Source of the DNA: Bacteroidia bacterium
GTDB taxonomy: Bacteria; Bacteroidota; Bacteroidia; B-17B0; Aurantibacillaceae
Assembly: GCA_021740825.1 (NCBI GenBank)
Contig: JAIOZA010000001.1
Coordinates: 1-64,000, forward strand
Direction of reading: 5' to 3'
Length of the DNA stretch: 64,000 nucleotides
Below the pieces are notes generated by a model. It worked only from the letters and a program-made list of their open reading frames with translations, was not told the origin of the DNA and searched no databases. Position numbers and translations under genes: made by a program. Of this stretch, positions 1 to 8,601 are shown piece by piece; the first letter of the stretch is position 1; each line of letters begins with the position of its first letter.

Positions 1-155
1 TGAATTATAATTTACAATACATAATTCAAAATATTCTTAGTACAACGTGTTATTATTTACAATAATGAATATTTTTTTATTTTAGTTTCTAGTTTATAAT
101 TGTTTATTATAAAAAAGGATAGTAATCTGTTTGAATTTTAAAAGTTTAATAACTC

Positions 156-530
156 ATGAACATCAATGATTTGACCTGCAGCTACAGTGATTTGCCATCA
201 CCTATGGCTTACTTAATTGAAGCAGAAAATGAAGATGTTGAATTGAAGTCGTTGGTTAAAATTACTTTTAGTGAGCGAGATATTAATCGTATTATTGAAA
301 TGGCATGGGAAGATCGTACACCATTTGAAGCAATCGAATTTCAGTTTGGATTAAAAGAAAAAGAAGTGATTGAATTTATGAGAAAAAATTCACTGCCTTC
401 TAGTTTTCGAATGTGGCGAAAAAGAATGAAATCAAGGAAAACGAAACACATTGCTTTAAGAGGCGAAAGTACTACCCGATTTAAATGCAATAGACAAAGA
501 GGAACAGGAAATAAAATTTCTAAACGTTAA
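156..530 (+). CDS. DUF2805 / TIGR03643 family protein
   Basis: Small basic protein of 124 residues. The central block around residues 49-90 (AWEDRTPFEAIEFQFGLKEK, followed by a segment ending RMWRKRM) is the hallmark of the DUF2805/TIGR03643 family. This family is common in Bacteroidota and Proteobacteria and often lies near cryptochrome/photolyase genes; its molecular role is not established. The predicted helix-turn-helix-like character (AFEAIEFQFG-LKEKEVIEFM) and the Arg/Lys-rich C-terminus fit a nucleic-acid-binding role, but that is inference. There is no photolyase gene in the visible neighbourhood. The ATG at 156 is the only good start, and the upstream 155 bases contain nothing else I can name. 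Family call is secure, function unknown. Confidence 0.85.
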   Translation: MNINDLTCSYSDLPSPMAYLIEAENEDVELKSLVKITFSERDINRIIEMAWEDRTPFEAIEFQFGLKEKEVIEFMRKNSLPSSFRMWRKRMKSRKTKHIALRGESTTRFKCNRQRGTGNKISKR

Positions 531-667
531 AACTCATAGAATATATTCGTTGACTAAAATACATATAGATATTTTCATTTAAACTTATTACATACCTTTG
601 TATTAAATTAAAAAGATTACTCGGATCTTTATTAAACTGAAAACACTTTGTTGTTAAAAATAAAACT

Positions 668-1375
668 ATGAATGTAGAAATTTGGAGTGATGTGATGTGT
701 CCGTTTTGTTATATAGGCAAACGTAAATTTGAAAAAGCCTTAGCACAATTTCCCAATAAAGATAAGGTTAACGTCATCTGGAAAAGCTTTCAATTAGACC
801 CAACAACCATTACTGATCCAACCCTTAATACAATTGATAATTTAGCGCAAAAAAAAGGTTGGAGCAAAGAACAAGCTGATCAAACAATTGCTCATGTAAC
901 AGGCATTGCTAAACAAGTTGGATTAGATTTTCATTTTGAAAAAGCTGTCGTTGCTAATTCACTTGACGCACATCGTTTATCGCACTTAGCAAAAAAATAC
1001 GGTAAGCAAAATGAATTAGAAGAAAAATTATTTTCAGCTTATTTTATTGAAGGTAAAAATACAGCAGATTTTAATACACTTTTACAAATTGCAACAGAAC
1101 TTGGTTTAGATAAAACAGAAGTAAGTGCCCTTTTAAAAAGTAATACTTATAATAACGAAGTTTATCATGACATAAAACAAGCGCAACAAATTGGCGTTAA
1201 TAGTGTTCCATTTTTTTTATTAGATAATAAATATGCCGTTTCAGGAGCGCAGGAATCTGACACTTTTTTAGGCGCTTTAACCAAAGCATATGAAGAGCAT
1301 TTATTAAAAAATAATTTTGAAACAGTTACTTCAATTAATAATGACTTTTACGGTAAGGATGGCTGCGAACTTTAA
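668..1375 (+). CDS. DsbA family oxidoreductase, FrnE-like
   Basis: Thioredoxin-fold protein of 235 residues. A CPFC redox motif sits at residues 11-14 (SDVMCPFCYIGKRKFEKAL), directly at the N-terminus with no signal peptide, so it should be cytoplasmic. The helical insertion and the cis-proline segment near residue 180 (NSVPFFLL) are as in the FrnE/2-hydroxychromene-2-carboxylate isomerase branch of the DsbA superfamily. Length matches the family (about 210-240). FrnE-type proteins act as disulfide isomerases or oxidoreductases; the substrate is unknown. The gene stands alone and is closed by a strong shared terminator with the convergent acyl-CoA dehydrogenase gene. A second, quite different DsbA-fold domain occurs in the fusion protein near 59 kb. 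Confidence 0.9.
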   Translation: MNVEIWSDVMCPFCYIGKRKFEKALAQFPNKDKVNVIWKSFQLDPTTITDPTLNTIDNLAQKKGWSKEQADQTIAHVTGIAKQVGLDFHFEKAVVANSLDAHRLSHLAKKYGKQNELEEKLFSAYFIEGKNTADFNTLLQIATELGLDKTEVSALLKSNTYNNEVYHDIKQAQQIGVNSVPFFLLDNKYAVSGAQESDTFLGALTKAYEEHLLKNNFETVTSINNDFYGKDGCEL

Positions 1376-1466
1376 TTAATTTTTCAATCAACCTCTGTTC
1401 GAGTTTTCACCTTGAGCAAAGTCTAAAGGAGATAACTGTAATATTTAAGAATTCACTTATTTTTCG

Positions 1467-1487
1467 CTTCTCGACTCCGCTCGAAGT
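1467..1487. repeat. Solo arm of a TCGAG-type dispersed repeat
   Basis: The stretch CTTCTCGACTCCGCTCGAAG resembles the arms of the inverted repeat near 29.85 kb and the solo arm at 48.74 kb. A second degenerate REP-like piece lies just upstream (about 1396-1430, with CACCTTGAGCAAAGTC). It lies in the convergent intergenic space between the DsbA gene and the acyl-CoA dehydrogenase gene, outside any coding sequence. Confidence 0.6.
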
Positions 1488-1509
1488 AATAATTAAATTA
1501 ACGAAATAA

Positions 1510-1545
1510 AAAAAGTCCTTCACGTTAATTCATGAAGGACTTTTT
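1510..1545. terminator. Bidirectional Rho-independent terminator
   Basis: A perfect 13-bp stem (AAAAAGTCCTTCA at 1510-1522 with TGAAGGACTTTTT at 1533-1545) and a 10-nt loop. The stem ends in A and T runs on both sides, so it can serve both the + strand DsbA gene and the - strand acyl-CoA dehydrogenase gene that converge here. Confidence 0.85.
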
Positions 1546-1563
1546 ATCTATATTGATTAAAAT

Positions 1564-2706
1564 CTAGTCTGCTAATAAAGCCCTCGAAATTACAATGCGT
1601 TGTACTTCGCTTGTTCCTTCATAAATTTGAGTAATTTTCGCATCACGCATTAAACGTTCAACATGGTATTCTTTTACGTAACCATAACCACCATGAACTT
1701 GAACAGCTTCAGTTGTAACCCACATAGCCACTTCTGATGCAAAAACTTTTGCTTGAGCGCCTTCTTTTTCGCAAGGTAAACCTTGATCTTTTAACCAAGC
1801 AGCGCGGTAAATTAAAAGTCGAGCAGCTTCAATACGAGTAGCCATATCGGCAAGTTTAAATTGAATAGCTTGATGCTGAGAAATTAATTTTCCAAATGCT
1901 TTACGTTCTTTTGAATAAGCTAATGCTAATTCATATGCACCCTGCGCAATTCCTAAAGCTTGTGATGCTATGCCAATACGTCCACCTCCTAAAGTTTTCA
2001 TTGCGAATTTAAAACCAAATCCATCTTCCCCTATTCTATTTTCTTTTGGAACTTTCACATCAGTAAACATCAATGAATGCGTGTCGCTTCCACGAATACC
2101 TAATTTATTTTCTTTTGGTCCAACTACAAAACCAGGCATTCCTCTTTCCAAAATTAAGCAGTTAATCCCTTTATGTCCTAATTCAACATTTGTTTGAACC
2201 ATTACCAAATAAATGGAAGCAGAACTTCCATTAGTAATCCAGTTTTTAGTACCATTAACTAAATAATGATCGCCTTTATCAAATGCCGTTGTTCTTTGAG
2301 AGGTGGCATCACTACCCGCTTCTGGCTCTGATAAACAAAATGCCCCAATTTTTTCTCCTTTTGCAATTGGAACTAAATATTTTTGTTTTTGTTCTTCTGT
2401 TCCAAAGTGTTCTAATCCCCAACATACTAATGAGTTATTTACACTCATTACCACACTAACCGAAGCATCAATTTTAGAAATTTCTTCCATTGCTAGCACA
2501 TATGAAATAGCATCCATTCCGCCACCGCCGTATTTAGGATCTACCATCATGCCTAAAAAACCTAATTCACCTAATTTTTTAACTTGTTCTGCCGGAAATT
2601 TTTGATGTTCATCTCTATCAATAACTCCTGGTTTACATTCGTTTTGAGCGAAATCGCGAGCTGCTGATTGAATCATCAATTGCTCTTCTGTTAGTTGAAA
2701 TTGCAT
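1564..2706 (-). CDS. Acyl-CoA dehydrogenase (short-chain/butyryl-CoA type)
   Basis: Flavoprotein of 380 residues, the standard length for acyl-CoA dehydrogenases that oxidise acyl-CoA to trans-2-enoyl-CoA with transfer of electrons to ETF. The N-terminal helical domain, the central beta domain with FCLSEPEAGSD and WITNG motifs (about residues 122-158) and the C-terminal helical domain with RKAFG and QVHGGYGY motifs are all present. The expected catalytic base is Glu363 in IYEGTSEVQR, the position used by short- and medium-chain enzymes rather than the isovaleryl-CoA type. It is cytosolic and belongs to fatty-acid or amino-acid breakdown. It is monocistronic here, with its own promoter-like sequence just upstream and a shared terminator. 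Exact chain-length preference cannot be read from the sequence. Confidence 0.95.
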   Translation of the reverse strand: MQFQLTEEQLMIQSAARDFAQNECKPGVIDRDEHQKFPAEQVKKLGELGFLGMMVDPKYGGGGMDAISYVLAMEEISKIDASVSVVMSVNNSLVCWGLEHFGTEEQKQKYLVPIAKGEKIGAFCLSEPEAGSDATSQRTTAFDKGDHYLVNGTKNWITNGSSASIYLVMVQTNVELGHKGINCLILERGMPGFVVGPKENKLGIRGSDTHSLMFTDVKVPKENRIGEDGFGFKFAMKTLGGGRIGIASQALGIAQGAYELALAYSKERKAFGKLISQHQAIQFKLADMATRIEAARLLIYRAAWLKDQGLPCEKEGAQAKVFASEVAMWVTTEAVQVHGGYGYVKEYHVERLMRDAKITQIYEGTSEVQRIVISRALLAD

Positions 2707-2743
2707 GGTATTTTATTTTTAATAGTTGAACGATTTATCCTTA

Positions 2744-2772
2744 CAAAAATAGAAGATTTTTTGAATTATCAA
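2744..2772 (-). promoter_or_regulatory. Candidate Bacteroidota-type promoter of the acyl-CoA dehydrogenase gene
   Basis: Read on the minus strand, TATTTTTG (2751-2744) fits the Bacteroidota -7 consensus TAnnTTTG, and CTTG (2773-2770) can be a -33 element, with an 18-nt spacer. It lies about 37 nt upstream of the start codon. This is a match to a short consensus in AT-rich DNA, so confidence is moderate. Confidence 0.4.
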
Positions 2773-2864
2773 GTCTAAATATTCTATTTGTTAAAATTAT
2801 TATGTTGAGAGTTTTTTATTTTAAACACACTAAGAGTAACAATTCTAAGTAATTTTAGTTTAAA

Positions 2865-3923
2865 TTGAAGAATAATTCTCTAAAAATAATTGGCATTATG
2901 AGCGGCACATCTTTAGATGGTTTGGATGTTGCTTTGTGCGAATTTAATACTGAAAATTCGATTACAGAATTTAAACTTATTGCCTCAGAAACCTTTTTAT
3001 ATGAGCCAATTTGGAAAGAGCGCTTACAAAATGCATTTGATGCCAGTGCAGAACACTATTTTAAATTACACAGTTTGTACGGCCAATTTATTTCAGAAAA
3101 GATAAATTTACTTCTAAAAAATAACCATGAAACGGCAGATTATATAGCATCTCATGGCCACACCATTTTTCACAGACCTCAATTAGGATTTACAACTCAA
3201 ATAGGCTGCGGGGCTACTATTGCGGCAAAAACTGGAATCAATACAATTTGTGACTTTAGGAGTTTAGATGTAGCTTTAAATGGACAAGGCGCACCTTTGG
3301 TTCCAATTGGTGACCGGGATTTATTTCATGAATTTCAATCTTGTTTAAATGTTGGGGGCATTGCAAATATTTCATTTACCAAAAACAGAAAAACAGAAGC
3401 TTTTGATGTTTGCATTGCTAATATGGCTTTAAATTATTTAACTGAAACTATTGGCAAATCATACGATGATGAAGGAAAATTGGCGTCAGCTGGTACTTGT
3501 AATCAAAATTTATTAGAGCAATTATTAAGTTTAGAATCAAACGCTCAATCATTAGGGCGTGAGTGGTTTGAAACTCAATTTTTGCCACTTTTAACTAATC
3601 CGGAAATTGAGCTCAATGATAAATTAGCAACTTGCGTTGAGTATTTAGCTTTAAAAATAAGTCAGGTTTTAAATGAAAATGATTTACAATCTGTTTTAAT
3701 TACTGGAGGTGGCGCTTATAATATTTTTTTTATTGAAAGATTAAAAGTGCATTTTAAGGGAAGGATTCATATTCCTAACGATGATATAATTCAATTTAAA
3801 GAGGCTATTATTTTTGCATACTTGGGGTATTTAAGAGCAAATGAAAATAGCAACACATTAAGTTCAATAACAAAAGCAAGCAGAGATAGTATCGGGGGTT
3901 GTATTTATTTGGGTCATAATTAG
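2865..3923 (+). CDS. anmK: Anhydro-N-acetylmuramic acid kinase
   Basis: Kinase of 352 residues of the ASKHA fold, which hydrolyses the 1,6-anhydro ring and phosphorylates anhydroMurNAc to MurNAc-6-phosphate during cell-wall recycling. The diagnostic N-terminal motif GIMSGTSLDGLD (residues 10-21), the GHTIFHRP segment near residue 96, the GGIANIS motif near residue 163 and the C-terminal ITGGGAYN motif (about residue 280) are all present. The start is TTG at 2865: the first in-frame ATG lies inside the conserved GIMSGT motif and would cut off the first beta-strand, so a non-ATG start is required. No partner recycling gene (MurQ, NagZ) is next to it. Well recognised. Confidence 0.95.
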   Translation: MKNNSLKIIGIMSGTSLDGLDVALCEFNTENSITEFKLIASETFLYEPIWKERLQNAFDASAEHYFKLHSLYGQFISEKINLLLKNNHETADYIASHGHTIFHRPQLGFTTQIGCGATIAAKTGINTICDFRSLDVALNGQGAPLVPIGDRDLFHEFQSCLNVGGIANISFTKNRKTEAFDVCIANMALNYLTETIGKSYDDEGKLASAGTCNQNLLEQLLSLESNAQSLGREWFETQFLPLLTNPEIELNDKLATCVEYLALKISQVLNENDLQSVLITGGGAYNIFFIERLKVHFKGRIHIPNDDIIQFKEAIIFAYLGYLRANENSNTLSSITKASRDSIGGCIYLGHN

Positions 3924-3928
3924 TAAAA

Positions 3929-3984
3929 GTCATGCTGAACTTGTTTCAGCATCTCAAAAGACCCTGAAACAAGTTCAGGGTGAC
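3929..3984. repeat. REP-like inverted repeat (GCTGAACTTGTTTCAGC type)
   Basis: A 56-bp inverted repeat made of two related arms: GTCATGCTGAACTTGTTTC... and its near reverse complement ending CCTGAAACAAGTTCAGG then GTGAC. Each arm is itself a palindrome (TGCTGAACTTGTTTCAGCA; CCTGAAACAAGTTCAGG). It lies between anmK and crcB, 5 bp after the anmK stop, and could fold on the transcript. This design is typical of REP-like intergenic elements. Confidence 0.75.
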
Positions 3985-4030
3985 AAAATAAATAAGCATA
4001 TCAATTGGATTTTAACAGAAAATAAGTAAA

Positions 4031-4384
4031 ATGAACTACATACTAGTATTTATAGGCGGAGGATTAGGAAGCGTATTACGTTTTATGATGGCTCTATTAT
4101 TTGGTAAAACAACTTTATCGCTTCCCATTGCCACCTTATCGTCAAATATAATCAGCTGTTTTATTTTCGGAACTCTTATTTATATTTATCAAGAAAAAAA
4201 CTTAATTCCTGATAACTACAGGCACCTTATTATAATAGGAATTTGCGGCGGGCTGAGCACATTCTCAACCTTTAGTTACGAAACCTTTGAACTACTTAAA
4301 CAGGGCATGACTGTTTGGGCAATAATAAATATTGTTGTAAGTTGTATTCTTTGCACAAGCATATTTTTTATGTTTGCTAAGTGA
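4031..4384 (+). CDS. crcB: Fluoride efflux transporter CrcB/Fluc
   Basis: Small membrane protein of 117 residues with four hydrophobic segments (about 1-20, 33-52, 65-85, 95-116). It shows the signature blocks of the CrcB/Fluc fluoride channel family: GGGLGSVLRFMM near the N-terminus and GICGGLSTFSTFSYET around residues 71-86, which holds the Phe-box phenylalanines. Such proteins form dual-topology dimers in the inner membrane and export fluoride. Length agrees with the family (about 110-130). I looked upstream for a fluoride riboswitch and found only a REP-like repeat. Single copy in this window. Confidence 0.95.
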   Translation: MNYILVFIGGGLGSVLRFMMALLFGKTTLSLPIATLSSNIISCFIFGTLIYIYQEKNLIPDNYRHLIIIGICGGLSTFSTFSYETFELLKQGMTVWAIINIVVSCILCTSIFFMFAK

Positions 4385-4393
4385 TTAAAAAAA

Positions 4394-4414
4394 AAGCCGC
4401 TCAACGAGCGGCTT
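4394..4414 (-). terminator. Rho-independent terminator of the DUF5106 gene
   Basis: Perfect 9-bp GC-rich stem (AAGCCGCTC / GAGCGGCTT) with a 3-nt loop. On the minus strand it is followed by a run of Ts (the A run at about 4387-4395 on the + strand), so it ends the transcript of the DUF5106/thioredoxin gene. It may also stop crcB transcription less efficiently. Confidence 0.8.
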
Positions 4415-4437
4415 GTAATATTAAAATATAACAAAGT

Positions 4438-5955
4438 TTATTTCTTCTCTGCTTTATATTCTTTTTCCATTTGCTTTACAATATCTTTTACTTGTTCAGT
4501 GCCAATACGTTTAGCTTTAATGCGCTTATTTTTATCCAATATATAAATAACAGGAGTTGAATAAATATCATATTTTTCTTTCAAATTATTAATGTGTACA
4601 CCGTCGTAGAGATTAATCCAATCTAATTTATTTTCGGCAACATATTTTCTCCATTTTTCATATTCATGCTGAGTGTACATTGCCACTACTTTAATGTCAT
4701 ACCCTTCTTTTTTCAAAGCATGATATTCTTCCAATAATTTTGGAATTTCCGTTTTACAGTGACCACAATCAACATCCCAAAAAACAAGCGCTAAATAATC
4801 TGTTTTTACACCATATAACGACACAAATAATTGAGCTAAATTTTGAGCATTATCATAATATAATTTAGTAGCACCTTGACTCGTTTTTACGGTATCAAAA
4901 CCCATTTTAGCGACTTGCTTATGACCAATGGTATCAATCATCAATAAATCTGGCGCCATACTTCCTAGCAATAAAGGTTTTAGTATATCTCCACGTTCTT
5001 TTATTTTTTCGATTGTTTTTTCATCATAAACTTCTTTTGCCATTCCTGTTCTAATATACTTATCAATTACATGAACAAATACTTTATCAAAACCCATCAA
5101 TTTAGATGATTCGTAGGTGAATAAAAAATGGGCAATTAATAACTTTTGCATCATTGTTCCAGTTTTTGTTTTTGTCATCAATCTATCAATCTCTACGCTT
5201 ACGCTATCCGGATTTTGAATAATAACGTTGTTAAAGTACTTTTTTAACTTATCAGCAAAAAACGGAGTACGCATAATACCATCATCCTGAAAATTAACAC
5301 CATCCCAAAAATGCGCTTTGTAATACATGTAACTATATAAACTATCTGGTCTGCCATTTGAAGCCTTGGGAATTTCTTTAGCTTCTTTTTCTGTTTTTAA
5401 ATTAATGACATCTCCAACAAAAGTACCTTTATGCTCCTCAAAAAATTTACTCTCGTAAGCCATTACGGTTTCATTTAATAGTTTTCCCTTTTCCAACATA
5501 AAAGCAGCAGAATCTTTTGAATTCATGCCCCTTGTTTTACTTTTTACCTCGCCATATTCCTTGTTTTTAGCTGTAATAAATTTGATGTATGTAAAGAAAT
5601 CATCGTTTTCTTTTGACGTAGTGCATTTTAAGTTTTTCACTAAATCAGCAGAATCAGTACTCATTACAATTTTTTGATTATTATCACTAATAAAAAAATC
5701 AAAGTAACGGGCCTTATCTTGGCTTACTAAATAATACACACCTTTATCTAAAGTCTTTGGGCCTTTAAAAACGATGTTACCTTTCACCACTTTTTTACAT
5801 GTATCTGCTAAATATGATTTATCAAATTGATAAAATGCCAAATACATAACCGTATCCTTACAATTTTTAAAATTAATCCGAATATCATGACCACCTTGGG
5901 CAGAGGTTCCATAAATAATTGCGAAGAAACTGAATGCAAATACTATTTTTTTCAT
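4438..5955 (-). CDS. Exported TlpA-like thiol-disulfide protein with DUF5106
   Basis: Protein of 505 residues with a signal peptide (MKKIVFAFSFFAIIYGTSAQ). The order is: N-terminal DUF4369-like beta domain (about 22-115), a helical DUF5106 domain (about 120-330), and a C-terminal TlpA/thioredoxin domain with the redox motif WDVDCGHCKTEIPK near residue 393 and a cis-proline segment IYSTPVIYILDK near residue 465. This architecture is typical of periplasmic thiol-disulfide oxidoreductases of Bacteroidota; the natural substrate is unknown. The CGHC motif is intact, so it should be redox-active. It is a single-gene unit with a terminator downstream and minus-strand TATTTTTG at 6032-6025 as a possible -7 element. 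Confidence 0.88.
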   Translation of the reverse strand: MKKIVFAFSFFAIIYGTSAQGGHDIRINFKNCKDTVMYLAFYQFDKSYLADTCKKVVKGNIVFKGPKTLDKGVYYLVSQDKARYFDFFISDNNQKIVMSTDSADLVKNLKCTTSKENDDFFTYIKFITAKNKEYGEVKSKTRGMNSKDSAAFMLEKGKLLNETVMAYESKFFEEHKGTFVGDVINLKTEKEAKEIPKASNGRPDSLYSYMYYKAHFWDGVNFQDDGIMRTPFFADKLKKYFNNVIIQNPDSVSVEIDRLMTKTKTGTMMQKLLIAHFLFTYESSKLMGFDKVFVHVIDKYIRTGMAKEVYDEKTIEKIKERGDILKPLLLGSMAPDLLMIDTIGHKQVAKMGFDTVKTSQGATKLYYDNAQNLAQLFVSLYGVKTDYLALVFWDVDCGHCKTEIPKLLEEYHALKKEGYDIKVVAMYTQHEYEKWRKYVAENKLDWINLYDGVHINNLKEKYDIYSTPVIYILDKNKRIKAKRIGTEQVKDIVKQMEKEYKAEKK

Positions 5956-6165
5956 AGTGATTTATGTTTTTAATTTTAATTAAAGCTAGTTAATATGGTT
6001 GATGTTTATAAACGTAATAATATTCAAAAATAATGATTTTACTAAATTATATGCGGCAAATTTATAACCAATAAAACCGATATAAATTTAAAATTTGTTA
6101 AATGAATGGGTAATGAGTAATTACTTAGACTGTGATGGCTAAAGTAGCACTTTAAAGAGCAAAAT

Positions 6166-8481
6166 TTAATCAATAGACTTTTTGTTATAAATCATATAAC
6201 CAAAATGAAAGAAAAACGAGAAACTATTTTCATTTTTATCATAATAGTTAACTCCAATACATAAAGGCCCAATAGGAGAATGATAAACTAATGCTCCCAT
6301 TCCTAAAATATGACGATATAAAAATGGAGTGCTATATTCAGCCTTATTTTGTGTAGTCTTTAAAATAGATAATACGGGTTGAAACAAATACCCCTCAAAC
6401 CGAATATCGAAGTTATTTAATGGAGTAACAATTGCCTTTAATCCTCCTGCTAAATATTGATGCGCTCTATAGTCATCAATAAATAATGTTTGACTCTCAG
6501 GTATTGGATTGAAAGAAGGTGCCGACAAAATAGTAGCGGCATAATTACTAAAAAAATCTTGCGAAGAATAAACTCCTTCTGCAAAAACGCCGATTTTAAA
6601 ATATTTAATTGGTTTAATATACTTATCAATTGTCAATTTAAAATTAAACCAATCGTGACCTACACCGCTATTAAGTATAGCAGTATCTAACGAAGTTGAT
6701 CCTGGACGGTAATACTCTAAACCGCTTAGTACTTTGGCCCTAACTAGTATATGAGTTCCCTCCGATGCATACTGCTTTCTATTTAAAGTATTAATTTGAT
6801 ATGACAATTGCCCATATCCAAAATCGAAAACACTCACGTCATTTGTATCTAATCTTGTAAATTGATCATCTTGATAGTATTTGTTTTTCCATTTACTCAT
6901 TCCACCAGTTAATACTATTTTACCAATATTTCCTGCTGGTGCTCCAATATTTATTTCTCCGAATAAATCCTCCTGCAATAGATAAGCCGGTTTTTCAAAA
7001 TCATAAAATAAGGCGCTACTTTTATAATAATCCCATCTAGAAATTGTAAATGATGGTTCAATGTAAAACGGTGTTTTAGTTGGAAATTCTAGTCTGATTT
7101 TAGTTAACGAACTCGAATTTAATTTTCCTAAATACCCATTAGCATAAGCTGTAAAACCTATTTTTCCGATATGATTATATTGCACTGCTAGAAAAAAATT
7201 ACTAATTGGCCGGTTTGATAAATTCCCACCAATATCAAAAAATAATTGCTTATCCCTTTTAGCATTTAGGGTTAAACTGTACTTTCCTGAAACAGTATCT
7301 AATTTTGTAATAGGATATGCTGATTTAATTTTTTCATCAGCCATTAATCTAAAATACTGTCGCTTTAATTGCTTTAATGTAAACGTGTCTCGCTTATGAG
7401 TAATACTCTTTGCAACAAATTTTTGCATATTTGCGGTAACACCATTGACTGCAACTTTATTATAAATAATATTTGAAGGCAATGATTTTGTCTTAAATGC
7501 TTTTCGTTTTTGATCTAAGCTAACTTTGTTTTCATATTTAATAATGTGCGCTTTTATTTCAGGCATCTTTCTAATTGCAGCAATATAGCCACTATCTATT
7601 AATTGCTGAACAATTGTAAAATTAAAAACATTAACATCTGCCCAAGGCCTAATTATAATGCCATTTTCGCAAACTGGACTAAAATTACTTTTACTCATTA
7701 ACATATTACGCAACTGCAAATACACGTTATCTTCATTTGGTAACTGAGAATTTTCGGTTACAGAACTTCCAATTATAAAATCAGGATACAATTCATCATA
7801 CATTACGTTTGAAGGAAAATTGTTATACAAACCTCCGTCAAATAGTAAAGCGCTATCAATTGTAATTGGTCTTAAATAAAAAGGATAACTCATTGAAGCT
7901 CTGATTGCTGAAGGTAAATCGCCATTTCTAAAAACAACACTTTGCCTTTTTTCTATATCTGATGCAACGCATCGATAGGGAATCATTAAACTATCAAAAT
8001 TATAATGAGAAGCAGCATTTGCAGCAGCAAAGGTTTCCATTAAATAAAAATCAATTGGAACAGAGTTTATTAAATTAGTAGCTAAATTGCTTAGTAACGA
8101 ATTTTTTAAATTTAACTTAAAAGTTCTCCATGAGGCGTAATCATCTCTTTTTCGAAGAAAATACCCAAATTTTGGAGACATTTCACCTTTTGTTAAATTT
8201 GAAAAAGCTTGATTTTTAACCATGAGCTCTATCTCTAGCGGTGAATAACCTGCAGCATACAATCCACCAATAACACTCCCTATAGATGTTCCCGTAATAC
8301 AATTTACAGGTATATTATTTTCTTCAAGTGCTTTTAAAACACCTATATGCGCTATTCCACTGGCCCCACCGCCACTCATTACTAAACCCACTTTTTGAGC
8401 TTTTGAAATAGCAGAGATTGACAACAGTATAACGCAAAAAATAATACCGTAACAAGCAGATATTTGTCTGTTTAACTTCAA
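6166..8481 (-). CDS. Patatin-like phospholipase with C-terminal outer-membrane beta-barrel
   Basis: Protein of 771 residues. A signal peptide is followed by a patatin domain (about residues 30-290) with the oxyanion loop SGGGASGIAHIGVLKAL, the nucleophile elbow GTSIGS (GxSxG) and the Asp of the catalytic dyad in FDGGLYNNFP. A POTRA-like linker (about 330-390) then leads into a 16-strand-like beta-barrel of the Omp85/surface-antigen family, with a C-terminal aromatic strand. This is the PlpD-type VD secretion arrangement, in which the lipase is linked to its own barrel. In Bacteroidota such proteins stay at the outer membrane. It is likely a phospholipase/lipid esterase; substrate unknown. All three catalytic features are intact. 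Confidence 0.9.
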   Translation of the reverse strand: MKLNRQISACYGIIFCVILLSISAISKAQKVGLVMSGGGASGIAHIGVLKALEENNIPVNCITGTSIGSVIGGLYAAGYSPLEIELMVKNQAFSNLTKGEMSPKFGYFLRKRDDYASWRTFKLNLKNSLLSNLATNLINSVPIDFYLMETFAAANAASHYNFDSLMIPYRCVASDIEKRQSVVFRNGDLPSAIRASMSYPFYLRPITIDSALLFDGGLYNNFPSNVMYDELYPDFIIGSSVTENSQLPNEDNVYLQLRNMLMSKSNFSPVCENGIIIRPWADVNVFNFTIVQQLIDSGYIAAIRKMPEIKAHIIKYENKVSLDQKRKAFKTKSLPSNIIYNKVAVNGVTANMQKFVAKSITHKRDTFTLKQLKRQYFRLMADEKIKSAYPITKLDTVSGKYSLTLNAKRDKQLFFDIGGNLSNRPISNFFLAVQYNHIGKIGFTAYANGYLGKLNSSSLTKIRLEFPTKTPFYIEPSFTISRWDYYKSSALFYDFEKPAYLLQEDLFGEINIGAPAGNIGKIVLTGGMSKWKNKYYQDDQFTRLDTNDVSVFDFGYGQLSYQINTLNRKQYASEGTHILVRAKVLSGLEYYRPGSTSLDTAILNSGVGHDWFNFKLTIDKYIKPIKYFKIGVFAEGVYSSQDFFSNYAATILSAPSFNPIPESQTLFIDDYRAHQYLAGGLKAIVTPLNNFDIRFEGYLFQPVLSILKTTQNKAEYSTPFLYRHILGMGALVYHSPIGPLCIGVNYYDKNENSFSFFFHFGYMIYNKKSID

Positions 8482-8601
8482 TTATCACAAATTTACCTTA
8501 AAATTTTTATGGTTGGCATATTCTTTTTTATTCGTTCAAAATATTTTATATACTAAATTTATTTATTTACTTAGCAGACTAAAGACAATTCCTTTTTATT
8601 T

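Noticed and set aside
1970-2197. Open frames antisense to the acyl-CoA dehydrogenase and other large genes (many such frames of 60-110 codons)
   Set aside because: They overlap well-recognised enzymes on the opposite strand or in another frame, have no domain resemblance and show composition expected of shadow frames.
3924-4030. Fluoride riboswitch upstream of crcB
   Set aside because: The space is filled by a REP-like inverted repeat, and no riboswitch core could be recognised.
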